Assembly (NCBI RefSeq): GCF_000485595.1
Contig: NW_014577201.1
Span: forward strand, 306,409-370,408
From: Priapulus caudatus
Lineage: Eukaryota > Priapulida > Priapulimorpha > Priapulimorphida > Priapulidae
DNA length: 64,000 nt
Direction of reading: 5' to 3'
Positions 1 to 11,026 of the stretch are shown piece by piece; positions within the stretch are counted from its first letter, which is position 1; the number at the start of each line of letters is the position of its first letter. Below the pieces are notes generated by a model. That model did not search any database and had not been told where the DNA came from. It saw only the letters and a program-made list of their open reading frames with translations. The position numbers were made by a program, and so were the translations under genes.

Positions 1-535
1 TGGGGAGCCTGTCCGAACACAGGCAGGGCGCGGGCAAGGTACTTGCGCCACCGATCTTTAGTGGTCGTGGCGAAGAGATTAATCAGCGTCGCGCAAACAC
101 GACCGGCCACTGAGCGCCCGGCGCGCCGCGGATGTTCTAAGTTCCGAATGTACTCGAATGCGATTTGGGGGGTGACGCGATGAAAAGGCCGCGGCGGCCG
201 CAGGGGGCCGGGCGGCGGGTGGGGCTGCGATGATCGTGAGTGACCCGGGATAATGAAACGAATGCGTGGCCGGGTGGAGGGCACCGCGAGGAGGAGCGGG
301 ACTGTTGGTGCCGACCGGACCAGTGCGCCCGATGACCGTCATATTCCTCTTATTTGGACCTCTTTTTCTACTCTAGGCGACCACGAAGGCGTGCAGAGGC
401 GAAATCATGCAGAAGGACAATAATGTCATAGTCTGATCATGTAAGACAGATAGAGCTAACATGATAACTTAGGTGTTGCACTTATATTGAGCATACTGCC
501 ATGGCAAGAGACAATCTAGGAGACAACTCTTGAAA

Positions 536-612
536 GATTTAAACTAAATCTTGGGACAATCTTGGACAATCTATGCGGCAATCTTGGGACAATCTTGGGA
601 GAACAATCTTGG
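536..612. repeat. Short minisatellite, about 10-13 bp units (left arm)
   Basis: Imperfect tandem copies of a CAATCTTGGGA-like unit. The complementary tract AAGATTGTCC is at 4373-4455 in the right arm of the surrounding inverted repeat. Confidence 0.65.
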
Positions 613-1321
613 AACTGGTGATATCATAATTTTCCGCTGAGTCGCTGGCTGCTTCAGTTGATACTATAACACGCAAGCTTCAAGTTGTAAAGTGACTTGG
701 ACTAAACTGAGAGTGCGTAGCTGTTGGCCGTGGGTTCGCATTCTGCAATTACTAGTTCTCAAGCCGATGAGCTATAACATCGATGCCAGCGGCTCCTCAT
801 TTTTGGCGGATTTTTTCCGTAAGCGGCATGTGGATGTTAGCGTTTTAGGTTAACGCGCTGCTATCACAAGCGTTCGCTGCTGTGTACTGTTGACCGGTCG
901 CCGAGCTGTCTACGAGAACCCGTGAACCGCGTCAAGCGCAATCCGGTCTCGTGTTACACCTAGATAAAACGGCAACCGTTACGGGGTTCGAGCCAGTTTT
1001 TTGCCAATTTTGAAACCAAGAAAGCTACAATTGCGTGGCGACGTGGTAGCCGAGTGTGAAGAATCCATTCAGTGAAAAACTGTTGAAAAATGCTAGCACG
1101 AGTACTTACTGAATCCGATTTACGACTGTTAATCAAAAGTCGCGCGCTTTGAGGTGAAGTAGATGTTGCAGGTAACACCGCTAAGAAGTCTTTAAGTCGT
1201 TGAATAGCATGAAGACTTTGATAGCGGTGATTTACTGCGCGATATTGTAACAGGTGAAGATGACTTTATGTTGGGCTAGAGAATGTAGCACCTTCACAAA
1301 CTTCTCGTCGGTAAGCCAATC

Positions 1322-1390
1322 ATCTATCTGATCTATCTATCTATCTATCTATCTATCATCTATCTATCTATTATCTATCTATTATCTATA

Positions 1391-1441
<51 letters not shown>

Positions 1442-1550
1442 GCTATCTATCTATCTAGCTATCTATCCATCTCTAATCTATCTATCTATCTGCTATTCTA
1501 TCTATCTATCTATCTACTATCTAGTTTCTTCTATCTATCTACTTATTCTC
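1322..1550. repeat. (CTAT)n microsatellite
   Basis: About 230 bp of CTAT units with scattered interruptions. The isoleucine/serine/tyrosine-rich open frames across it are translations of the repeat, not genes. Confidence 0.95.

Positions 1551-1552
<2 letters not shown>

Positions 1553-1614
<62 letters not shown>
1553..1614. repeat. (GA)n microsatellite
   Basis: An uninterrupted GA run at the left edge of the duplicated 2-kb block. A shorter, impure GA run occupies the same place before the second copy (4914-4985). Confidence 0.95.
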
Positions 1615-1627
<13 letters not shown>

Positions 1628-3620
1628 GAAGGGGTAGGGGCGAGCGAAGGAAAAAGAGAAGGGATATAGAGAGCGAGCTGCCTGCTCGATAGTCGCTCTC
1701 GCTCTACTCCCGTGAAGCAAATCGTCTCTAACAGGGTACGCCATCGCAACAGATCTTGTCGTCGGCCACGGTGGCTGGATTGGTTTACGTAGCTCCGCAC
1801 GTTTCGTGACAAATGGTGCGAGCTCCTCGTTTCGTTTCGTTTACGTACTCGAGTTGTTGCCGGGTGCACAGGCATCTTGGAGCGTTTCAATAAAATTTAA
1901 TGCTAAATAAATACGAAATCTATTTACTACCAAAGTCTTAATGTTTCTCTACTCTCTTTCACCTATTATTGCCGACAATTTCTTGTAAATGCCATCCAAA
2001 TGCTTATCTGCAACACACGCTGGCTGCCGCACGCTAGCTGCTGCATACTGTCACCTAAATATATAATACACGCGGCAGCCAGCGTGTATTGCAGATGAGC
2101 ATTTGGACGGCATTTACAGGAAATTGTCGGCAATAATAGGTGAAAGAGAGTAGAGAAACATTAAGACGTTGGTAGTAAATAGATTTCGTATTTATTTAGT
2201 ATTATATTCTATTGAAACGCTCCAAGTGCCTGTGGCCGGGTGGATCACGTTCGGGATGATTTTATAGCACGCGTGTGCGAAAATGAGAAAAATAAGGGAT
2301 GAAAAAGTTTCCTATTTATTACGACACTATAATAGATCCGTACGAGAAATGCAGACGTCGGTGAGGGTTCGCATTGTCGACACGTATATAATGGGACAAG
2401 TTTGAATGAGTCTATCACGCACGCTGCTTGTCCGTTATAATTTGGGAAAGATACTTCTATTTTTCGCTGTTATTTTCAAGAAAGTGTCTTGAACTGTGAA
2501 AGCGAGTGCTATTTCCACCCTCTGGTGTTGTATTATGTTATATTAAGGTTGCGTCGCGTTGCGCTGCGTTGCGCTCTGTTCTGTTGACATAGGAACCTAG
2601 AGGAATTCAGTAGAATTTACTCATGCCAATACACTACCCTGACAGAACCCTGAGCGATATTTTGAATCCATCCCAGGTCTGCTGCGCAAATGTGACATGA
2701 CACACGGACGTAACGCGTGCGTTATCGCAGCTATGTATATGCAGTATTTCGCGACTGTCGCGACTGTCGCGCTAGTGTCGCGCCTGTATTATAAATGCAG
2801 AATTTTTTGCCGGTAAATCAACGTACAAGAACACGGATCGCGTTTGGCGGTGAGCTGCATTCGTTATAAATTTACACGTACCTTGAACGTATTATTACTA
2901 TGTCGGCTGCATGAATAAGAGACGCACGAACACTCGAAAAGACGTAGTTTACATGCATAATGAGAGGCGTCGTAGCATTAGAAGTGGCCAGAACCCCGGT
3001 GGCTATATTGATTCGACCGATCCCTGATAATTATCGCATAGCATGCAGTCTTTGAACGTACGTTCAAACGGCATTCTGACTGCCAATTTCTATCATGAAA
3101 GAGATTATTAAATTGCTATAATATATTCATACATCATGTGTAACGAGCCAGGCGACTCCGCGGGGCACGTGACAATGCCTGTTTCAAACATAAACAAAGA
3201 ACAAAAAATGTGCTTTTGTTTCTGTGTGGTAACGTATGGCACGTGTATAATTTTATGTCAGCATCCCTATTACACATGCAGATCTGCACTTTGTGTTATC
3301 TATACTACACTAGCTACACTACCTTAGCTTCTTCTCGTATCCGAGATGCAAAGCGACTGTTTTGAACTTTTTAGGGAACTGCAGTGATGCGTTCCACGCA
3401 ATACTATTGCCGTCTTTATTCACCATCATTCCAGTGGGCACAGGTTCCCCGGCGTTTCAGATGGAAACACTCTTGGGCAACTAATTCCCCATCTGAAGTC
3501 ACGTTATATCTGCCCTTTAGGTTATATATAATACGACTAACTATTATTGAGCGGTTGTGACATGGAGTTTAATGGACAGACAAAAGCAATGTTGAGCGCG
3601 ACTGTAACGCACGTATGTGT
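1614..3620. repeat. Duplicated 2-kb block, copy 1
   Basis: This matches 4980-7020 throughout, and from about 2545 onward also 46605-47695. The copies differ mainly by single-base insertions and deletions, plus a few substitutions. All three copies end at the same GT-rich point, but here the block runs into (GATA)n instead of a long GT/CGTG tract. Short open frames in it are not conserved in length between copies, so no gene is called. It contains the palindrome at 1858-2243. Confidence 0.85.
1858..2243. mobile_element. Palindromic MITE-like element, arms about 160 bp
   Basis: The left arm starts near CTTGGAGCGTTTCAAT (1876) and its reverse complement ends near 2225; the pairing extends a little outward. 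The loop is about 40 bp around 2035-2070. The same palindrome lies in the second copy of the block at 5216-5612. There is no coding capacity. This is a snapback MITE or a hairpin-forming repeat. Confidence 0.7.
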
Positions 3621-3631
3621 GTGTGTGTGTG

Positions 3632-3727
<96 letters not shown>
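3612..3727. repeat. (GT)n followed by (GATA)n microsatellite
   Basis: A short GT run passes directly into about 95 bp of GATA units, complementary to the (CTAT)n tract at 1322-1550 in the opposite arm. Confidence 0.95.
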
Positions 3728-4372
3728 TGGCTTACCACGAGAAGTTTGTGAAGGTGTACATTCTTAGCACAACATAAGTCAATTTCACCTGTTACAATAT
3801 GCGCAGTAAAATCACCGTAAAAGATCTATGCTAAATTCAACGACTTAAAGACTTCTTAGCGTGTTTACCTGCCAACTATACTTCACCTCAAAGCGCGGCG
3901 ACTTTTATTAACAGTCGTAAATCGGATAGTAAGTACTCTGCTAGATTTTTCACAGTTTTTCACTGAATGGATTCTTCACACTCACGTCGCCACGCTAATT
4001 GTAGGCTTATTGGTTTAAAATTGCAAAAACTCTCGACCTAACGTGCTTTTATCTAGTTAACAAACCTGATTGGTTGACCGTTACGGTTCCTCGTAGAAGC
4101 TGGCGACCGTCAACGTACACAGCAGCGAACGCTTTGATACATGCGTTAACTAAAACGCTAACATCCACAATCCGCTTAGGAAAAAATCCGCAAAAATGAG
4201 GATGCAGCTGCAATGATGTTTACTCATGGCTTGAGACTATATTGCAGAATGCGAACCCACCCACAGCTACCACTCTCAGTTTAGTCCACTCACTTTTAAA
4301 CTTGAAGTCTTGCGTGTTATAGTATCAACTGAACGGAGCCGCGACTCAGCGGAATTATGATATCACCAGTTC

Positions 4373-4455
4373 CAAGATTGTCTCCAAGATTGTCCAAGAT
4401 TGCCCAAGATTGTCCAAGATTGTCCAAGATTGTTTAAGATTGTTCCAAGATTGTC
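4373..4455. repeat. Short minisatellite, 10-bp AAGATTGTCC units (right arm)
   Basis: At least six imperfect head-to-tail copies of a 10-bp unit. It mirrors the tract at 536-612 and supports pairing of the two arms. Confidence 0.7.
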
Positions 4456-4865
4456 TCCTAGATGTCTCTTGCATGGCAGTATGCTCAATATAAGTGAACA
4501 CCTAAGTTATCATGTTAGCTCATCTGTCTTACATGATCAGCACTATGACATTATTTCTTCTCATGATTTCGCCTCTCACCTTCGTGGTCGCTAATAGAAA
4601 AAAAGTCAAATAAAGGAATATGACGGTCATGCGACTGTCTCGCAAAAAGTCCGTTTGCTTCTCACACGATTCGTTCATTATCCCGTGCACTCAGATATCC
4701 ACACGCATTTTCATGCGTCACCCAAATGAATTGAAGTAATTGAATTAAAATCGTGTCATTCGTTTCCACGCTGATTAATTTGCACCACACACTAAAGATC
4801 GGTGCCACATACCTTGCGCCTGACTGTGTCACACATGCACACCCTAAGCAAATGAGAGTAGAATA

Positions 4866-4866
<1 letters not shown>

Positions 4867-4906
<40 letters not shown>

Positions 4907-4985
4907 TAGCAGAGGAGAGAGAGAGAGAGAGGAGAGAGAAAAGAGAGAGAAGAGAGGGAGAGAAGAGAGACAGACAGACAGAGAA
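4867..4985. repeat. (TA)n and (GA)n microsatellites
   Basis: A TA run at 4869-4902, then an impure GA run to 4985. They mark the junction between the right foldback arm and the second copy of the 2-kb block. Confidence 0.9.
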
Positions 4986-7020
4986 GGGGTAGGGGCGAAC
5001 GCGAAGGAAAAAGAGAAGGGATATAGAGAGCGAGCTGCCTGCTCGATAGTCGCTCTCGCTCTACTCCCGTGAAGCAAATCGTCTCTAACAGGCGTACGCC
5101 ATCGCAACAGATCTTGTCGTCGGCACGGTGGCTGGATTGCGTTTACGTAGCTCCGCACGTTTTCGTGACAATGTTGCGAGCTCTCGTTTCGTTTCGTTTA
5201 CGTACTCGAGTTGTGGCCGGGTGCACAGGGCATCTTGGAAGCGTTTCAATAAAATTTAATGCTAAATAAATACGAAATCTATTTTACTACCAAAGTCTTA
5301 ATGTTTCTCTACTCTCTTTCACCTATTTTTTGCCGACAATTTTCTTGTAAATGCCATCAAATGCTTATCTGCCAACACACGCTGGCTGCCGCCACGCTAG
5401 CTGGCCTGCATCACTGTCACCTAAATATATAATACAGCGGCAGCCAGCGTGTATTGCCAGATGAGCTTTGGACGGCATTTACAGGGAAATTGTGCCAATA
5501 ATAGCTGAAAGAGAGCTAAGAGAACATTAGAGCGTTGCGTAGTTAAATTAGATTTCGTATTTACTTTAGTATTATATTCTATTGAAACGCTCAAGTGCCT
5601 GTGGCCGGGTGGATCACGTTCGGGGATGATTTTTATAGCACGCGTGTGCGAAAATGAGAAAAATAAGGGATGAAAAAGTTTCCTATTTATTACGACACTA
5701 TAATAGATCCGTACGAGAGATGCAGACCGTCGGTGAGGCGTTCGCATTGTCGACACGTTATATAATGCGGACAAGTTTGAATGAGTCTATCACGCACGCT
5801 GCTTGTCCGTTATAAAATTTGGCGAAAGATCTTCTATTTTCGCTGTTATTTTCAAGAAAGTGTCTTGAACTGTGAAACGAGTGCATATTTCCACCCTCTG
5901 GTGTTGTATTATGTTATATTTAAGGTTGCGTCGCCGTTGCGCTGCGTTGCGCTCTGTTCTGTTGACATAGGACTAGAGGAAGTTTCAGTAGAATATTACT
6001 CATGCCAATACACTTCCCTGACAGACCCTGAGCGATTTTGAATCCATCCCAGGTCTGCTGCGCAAATGTGACATGACACACGGACGTAACGCGTGCGTTA
6101 TCGCAGCTATGTATATGCAGTATTCGCGGACTGTCGCGACTGTCGCGCTAGTGTCGCGCCTGTATTATAAATGCAGAATTTTTTGCGCGGTAAATCAACG
6201 TACAAGAACACGGGATCGCGGTTTGGCGGTGAGCTGCATTCGTTATAAATTTACACGTACCTTGAACGTAGTTATTACGTATGTGCGGCTGCCTGAATAG
6301 AGACGCGCACGAACACTCGAAAAGACGTAGTTTACATGGTAATGAGAGGCGTCGTAGCATTGAGAAGTGGCCAGAACTCCAGTGGCTATATTGATTCGAC
6401 CGATCCCTGTAATTATCGGCATAGCATGGCAGGTCTTTGAACGTACGTTCAAACGGCATTCTGACTGCCAATTTCTATCATGAAAGAGATTATTAAATTC
6501 GCTATAATATATTTCATACATCATGTGTAACGAGCCAGGCGACTCCGCGGGGCACGTGACAATGCCTAGTTTCAACATAGTACAAAGGAACAAAAAATGT
6601 GCTTTTTGTTTCTGTGTGGCGGTAAACGTATGAGCACGTGTATAATTTTATGTCAGCATCCCTATTACACATGCAGATCTGCACTTTGTGTGTTATTCTA
6701 TACTACACTAGCTACACCTTACCTCAGCTGTCTTCTCGTATCCGAGATGCAAAGCGACTGTTTGAACTTTTTAGGGAACTGCCAGTGATGCGTTCCACGC
6801 AATACTATTGCCGTCTTTATTCACCATCATTCCAGTGGGCACAGCGTTCCCCGGCGTTTCAAATGGAAACACTCTTGGGCAACTAATTCCCCATCTTGAA
6901 GTCACGTTATATCTGCCCTTTAGGTTATATATAATACGGACTAACTATTATTGAGCGGTTGTGACATGGAGTTTAATGGACAGACAAAAGCAATGTTGAG
7001 CCGCGACTGTAACGCACGTA
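4980..7020. repeat. Duplicated 2-kb block, copy 2
   Basis: This is a direct-orientation copy of 1614-3620, with many one-base indels relative to it. It continues past a GT-rich tract into a segment (7127-7260) that also begins block C at 39.2 kb and 47.9 kb. So it is the copy whose right flank agrees with the other repeat families in the window. It contains the palindrome at 5216-5612. No gene is supported. Confidence 0.85.
5216..5612. mobile_element. Palindromic MITE-like element, second copy
   Basis: Same 350-bp core palindrome as at 1858-2243 (core here 5234-5595). Both arms carry extra small indels relative to copy 1. Confidence 0.7.
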
Positions 7021-7046
7021 GTGTGTGTGCTGCGTTGTGTGTGATG

Positions 7047-7079
<33 letters not shown>

Positions 7080-7130
7080 TGTGTGCGTGCGTGCGTGCGT
7101 GCGTGCGCGCGTGCGTGCGTCTCTGTGTGT
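7019..7130. repeat. (GT)n / (CGTG)n microsatellite
   Basis: A GT run changes into GTGC units. Comparable tracts sit at the same point before block C at 39.13-39.2 kb and 47.7-47.93 kb. Confidence 0.9.
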
Positions 7131-7260
7131 GTTCTTCTGATAGCGGTCTTTCGAGCCATTAAACTAAGTAATCGTTAGAAATGAAGAGATATATGATGAA
7201 GCGCGCAGCGGCCGCCCGCCCGTAATTTCTGTCGTGCCTCGTTATATGGTGTCGGTGTCT
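7127..7260. repeat. Copy of the start of block C
   Basis: The stretch with GGTCTTTCGAGCCATTAAAC and GAAGAGATATATGATGAAGC occurs again at about 39200-39325 and 47925-48055. It carries no coding signal. Confidence 0.8.
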
Positions 7261-7287
7261 TTATTTCTCTTACTGTGTATATATATA

Positions 7288-7634
7288 CAGGGTGCGAAAT
7301 TAACGGGAGTCCGGAGTCAAATACTCCCTGATTTACTGTCGGACTCCCTGATTTGACATATGCAGGAGTCCGTGTGACTCCCTAAAAATTCTGCCATACT
7401 ACTTCGCTCCGGAGCACGGCCTCGCGGAATTACCGTATTTTTTCAGCTAATGTCCAAAAAACATTTGACAGACGTGCAACCGCATGAATCTTAAAAATAA
7501 GCATATGCGTTATTGTTAATATCTTTAATTTTAAACCTCAGACTGCGGACTCCTTTATTTTGCTGCGGACTCCCTTTTTTTGAGGGTAGGGAGTCCGTTG
7601 GACTCCCGTGTTCAAAAGTTAATTTCTACCCCTG
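7288..7634. mobile_element. hAT-like MITE (347 bp)
   Basis: The ends form a terminal inverted repeat: CAGGGTGCGAAATTAAC on the left against CAGGGGTAGAAATTAAC read inward from the right. CAGGG(G)TN-GAAATTAAC ends are typical of non-autonomous hAT elements. The interior is rich in inverted GGAGTCC/GGACTCC motifs. It sits in an AT-rich site (TATATATA left, TAGTATAT right), so the expected 8-bp duplication is imperfect or decayed. There is no transposase. Confidence 0.7.
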
Positions 7635-7965
7635 TAGTATATTATTATTTTATTAGCACACAACCGCGAATTGTTTCTTTACTGGAAACGACGTATTGGC
7701 GAGTGTTCTACCGAGAAGTAGGGTTCTACATGCTTTTTATGGTGAGCACAAGCATGTGGCGGTCCCTCGTGTGTCGTGTACTTTTTAAAGTTTATACATC
7801 TCTGAAACGCCGCTTTGCTCACGAAATCCTTTTACACATTCATCGATATTTTGACTTTACAACCGCATCGTTTTTTTATTGGTATTTGCAATACGTTTCG
7901 GTGCGCGTGATAAACCGAGCCCGGGTATTCAGTTGCAAAACAGCGCAAACAAAGTGTGATCTAGT
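7635..7965. other. No recognisable feature
   Basis: An open frame of 131 codons (7580-7975, +) crosses the MITE end and this stretch. It is rich in aromatic and hydrophobic residues with no domain pattern, and was judged to be chance. Confidence 0.5.
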
Positions 7966-8495
7966 AAGTAAGTAAGTAAGTAAAAACTTTATTTAACGAC
8001 GGTAAAACATGTTAGGTACAGACACAATAAATTGGCGCGGACCTATCTTCCACATGGCCGTCTCACAGCAACAGAACGGTTAAATATTAAATAAATACAC
8101 AATAGGTTGAAATACTTTGACTAAAATTGTACTGAGTAAGTAGAGCACAATTGGCCCTATTGATAGGGCAAGATTTTCTTTAGACGGACTTTAAAAGAAG
8201 AAATGGTGGGGGCATCTCGAACGTCAGGAGGTAAATTATTCCATTCAGATGCCGCCGCACACCGAAAAGATTTTCGTAGCATTTCAGTGCGTGCACGGGG
8301 CGGATACAAACGCGCTTCATCTGCACACACACACTACGCGTCCGTCTGGAGCTCACTTCATGTTTAAAAGTAAAAGAAACCGTCAAGATAGGCAGGTGCC
8401 TGCTTACGTAAAATTTTGTAAGTTAAAAGAGATCGATGGTAATAAAAACGTTGGCGAACAGTCATAAAACCTAGCTGCGAAAAGATTTCTTCAGT

Positions 8496-8699
8496 TCAGG
8501 CGTCTGAATGTCTACGAATGTTAAGAATCAACCGCGCAAAATGTTTCTGCAGGTTAAAAACTTTGTCAATATAACTCTTCGCGGCATTTCCCCACACAAC
8601 AATACCATAATCAATATCAGGTAAAACAAAGCCAAAGTAAAACTTCAGGCAGGAATCATGATTTCCAAAACAGTGCCAGCTTTTTTGAGATCTTGGCAC
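8496..8699 (-). pseudogene. LINE RT C-terminal fragment
   Basis: A 67-codon frame ending the coding part of the LINE. It has a Y-G-I-V-V-W-G-N-A-like segment of the kind found downstream of the RT in CR1/L2 elements ("lpyC"-type region). It is frameshifted relative to the preceding fragment. Confidence 0.65.
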
Positions 8700-9102
8700 A
8701 CACGTTCATTATGTGTTCTTTAAACGTGAGATTTTCATCAACATGGATACCTAAGATTTTCTCACTCGACGTGGTGGGAAGAACAGAGCCATCATAGACA
8801 GTATGGAGTACCGCGAATGGGAGCGTAGAACGATTCTGTCTGGAAGTGACCAGCATGGTTTTGGTCTTCGATGGATTGATGACCATTTTGTTTTTAGAAC
8901 ACCACTCACGAACTTTCTCCATATTGTTATTTAGACGCTGTTTCAGGTTAGGCAAAGATTTGTCAGTAACAACAACGGTGGAGTCGTCAGCATACATATG
9001 AATATTGGCATTGTTAATGTGCAGGAGCATGTCATTTATAAACATAATAAAAAAGAGGGGCCCCAAAATAGAACCTTGTGGGACACCAACGAATATGGGC
9101 AC
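8656..9102 (-). pseudogene. LINE reverse transcriptase fragment, catalytic palm
   Basis: A 148-codon frame that begins inside the protein. It has GVPQGSILGPL at residues 6-16 and the catalytic M-YADD at residues 37-40, followed by the conserved N-P-S-K-T block (residues 76-80) and a LGIHVD motif. These are the palm and thumb of a CR1/L2-type RT. The continuation past 8700 is out of frame (a 67-codon frame at 8496-8699 contains the family's F-G-F-V-L-P-D-Y-G region). It belongs to the same truncated LINE as 9374-9727. Confidence 0.85.
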
Positions 9103-9373
9103 TTCAGCTGATAATGACCCATTAAAAAATACTCTGGAGTATCTGTTAGATAAAAAAACTCTCGAAAAATTTCATTGCTGCATCATCACATCTATACATT
9201 TTCAGCTTTTTAAGTAAGAGACAGTGATCAACGAGATCAAAGGCTTTACGAAAATCAAGTAGGAGAACTCCAGATAAAATATGTTCAGCTGAGTCGATGC
9301 ATTTGTAGAAAACGTCAGTGAGGTTGATGAGAGCAGACTCACAGGAGAAGCCTTTCTTAAAGCCAGATTGATA

Positions 9374-9727
9374 CTAGGATAAGAGATTGTGCTGTTGTAA
9401 AAATGAGTATAAACAATCATGCACATGTATTTCAAGGAGCTTGCTCAGGATAGGTAAGACAGATATAGGCCTAAAATTGTTCATGGCAGAAGTCGACCCA
9501 GTTTTGAATAAGACATATACTTTAGCGACTTTCCACTTGGACGGGAAACACATATACAACATACACATATTTAACACTTTTGCCAATGACGGAGCTAAGA
9601 CATATGATCCGAGTTTAAGAAAACGCGCATCTATTCCATCTAATCCAACGGCCTTACCAGTGTCAAGGTCGGTGAGATACTGACTTGATCTTGACTTGAT
9701 CACTTCACGATTGCTAGCCCAAAACAT
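9374..9727 (-). pseudogene. LINE reverse transcriptase fragment, N-terminal RT blocks
   Basis: A 117-codon frame carrying a G-L-D-G-I block (about residue 34) and the N-N-F-R-P-I-S-V-L-P motif near residue 84. These are the first conserved blocks of Jockey/CR1/L2-type reverse transcriptases. In the family this enzyme copies element RNA at a nicked chromosomal target. Upstream endonuclease coding is missing, and the reading frame shifts near 9375 before the catalytic D-F-R-K-A-F-D block, which lies in a different frame at about 9240. The fragment is therefore non-functional as it stands, although some shifts may be sequencing errors. Confidence 0.8.
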
Positions 9728-9787
9728 GCACTAGAGTGACTAGTGACTATACACGGACATATGACGATATAGGCAAATCTGTATACT

Positions 9788-9890
9788 GACGGGGCCGGAA
9801 CGCCGACGAGACAAGAAAGTTCACTCATCGATATTCTTACATTGCAATATTATATAATATACATTGCAATATATATTACATTATATATAT

Positions 9891-9943
<53 letters not shown>

Positions 9944-10763
9944 TATATATCTATATTATATATTATATATTATATCTATATACATTTTATTATCTATTAT
10001 TATATTATTATTATTATATATATATATTTATATTTATATATATTATTTATATATTATATTATATTATTTTATATTTATTAATTAATTATTATTATTATTT
10101 ATTATATTTATATTATTTATTATTTATATATTATATATCTATATTATGTATATATATATATAATATATTATATACATTATATAATATTATATAATATACT
10201 ATATTATACTATATATTATATGATATATAATATATATTTACTAATTATATATATTATACGTTATATACATATTATCTATACACACGCAGTAACGTCCCCA
10301 ACGTACTCCCCCTGAGACATGACTCGTTTGCGGTAGGCGTGTATGAAATCTGTTATTACTGACGGGGGCCGAGAACGCCGACGAGACAAGAAAGTTCAAC
10401 TCATCGATATTCTTACATTGCAATATTATATAATATACATTGCAATATATATTACATTATATATATTATATAATATATATATATATAATATATATATATT
10501 ATATAGTATATTATATATTATATATATATTATATATTATTAATATATAATATATTATTATTATTATTATAATATATTATTATATATTATATTATATATTA
10601 ATATATATATTATATATATTATATATTTATAATAATTTTATTATATTATTATATTATTATTATTATTATTATTATTTATTTATTATATTAATTATTATTA
10701 TAAGTTATTATATTTATATATTATTATATATTATATATTTATATTATATATATAATATATAAT

Positions 10764-10794
<31 letters not shown>

Positions 10795-10890
10795 ATTACA
10801 TTGCAATATATATTATATTATATACATATATATCTATACACACGCAGTAACGTCCCAACGTACTCCCCCTGAGACATGACTCGTTTGGAC
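9788..10890. repeat. AT-rich tandem duplication (two units of about 550 bp)
   Basis: The unit starts GACGGGG.CCG(G)AACGCCGACGAG at 9788 and again at 10361. It contains a long TA/TAT-rich core and ends ACACACGCAGTAACGTC...CTCGTTTG at about 10334 and 10890. The flanks match nearly exactly, while the AT cores differ in length. Open frames across it encode only I/Y/L runs and are not genes. Confidence 0.85.
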
Positions 10891-10942
10891 GTAGGTGATT
10901 TACCAGCTGTTATATTGTGTAGAGCTTCCCAGAGGAGAGGAC

Positions 10943-11026
10943 ATGGGCAATCTTGCGTTATTATTTTCTGTTAAGGCAGTGAAGCCGACCGACGATGAGA
11001 ACTCGTGCAAAAAATTAAAACTTCTA
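10943..11026 (+). CDS. Possible 5' exon of the host gene (weak)
   Basis: An ATG in a reasonable context (AGGACATGG) opens 28 codons of mixed, charged sequence that include TDDENSCKKLK. The segment reaches a possible GT donor (CTA|GTGTGT) in phase 0, the phase needed by the next supported exon at 11714. The donor is poor, and the frame also simply continues to a stop at about 11045. It is listed only because the composition looks coding and the phase fits. There is no upstream promoter evidence. Confidence 0.2.

Larger units (their letters stand above)
30..4830. repeat. Large diverged inverted repeat (foldback-type structure)
   Basis: The segment at about 30-1330 reappears in reverse complement at about 3730-4830. 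Matching landmarks run in mirrored order: ACCGATCTTTAGTG near 50 against its complement near 4795, ATGACCGTCATATTCC near 330 against its complement near 4620, an AAGATTGT-type minisatellite at about 540-612 against 4373-4455, and a 300-bp stretch at 960-1200 against 3840-4110. The inner arm ends carry complementary microsatellites, (CTAT)n on the left and (GATA)n on the right. The arms differ by many substitutions and small indels. The centre (1.6-3.6 kb) is a block found again at 4.98-7.0 kb. No coding capacity was recognised. It may be a foldback transposon or an inverted segmental duplication; the target-site duplication was not determined. Confidence 0.7.
7966..9727 (-). mobile_element. 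CR1/L2-like LINE, 5'-truncated, with (TTAC)n tail
   Basis: On the minus strand this reads reverse transcriptase followed by a 3' UTR and a tail of TTAC repeats (7966-7983 on the plus strand as GTAA). A tandem microsatellite tail is characteristic of the CR1/L2 group rather than a poly-A tail. RT parts recognised in order are the thumb-proximal FRPISVLP region (about 9450), the D-F-R-K-A-F-D block (about 9240), GVPQGSILGPL (about 9085) and YADD (about 8990). The endonuclease and ORF1 are absent, so the copy is truncated. The frame changes several times. Confidence 0.85.

Noticed and set aside
1440-1890. Open frames over CTAT/GA repeats
   Set aside because: They are translations of microsatellites (L/S/Y/I or R/E runs) and overlap on both strands; there is no gene evidence.
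7580-7975. 131-codon open frame
   Set aside because: It starts within the hAT-like MITE and ends in the LINE tail, so it crosses two element boundaries.
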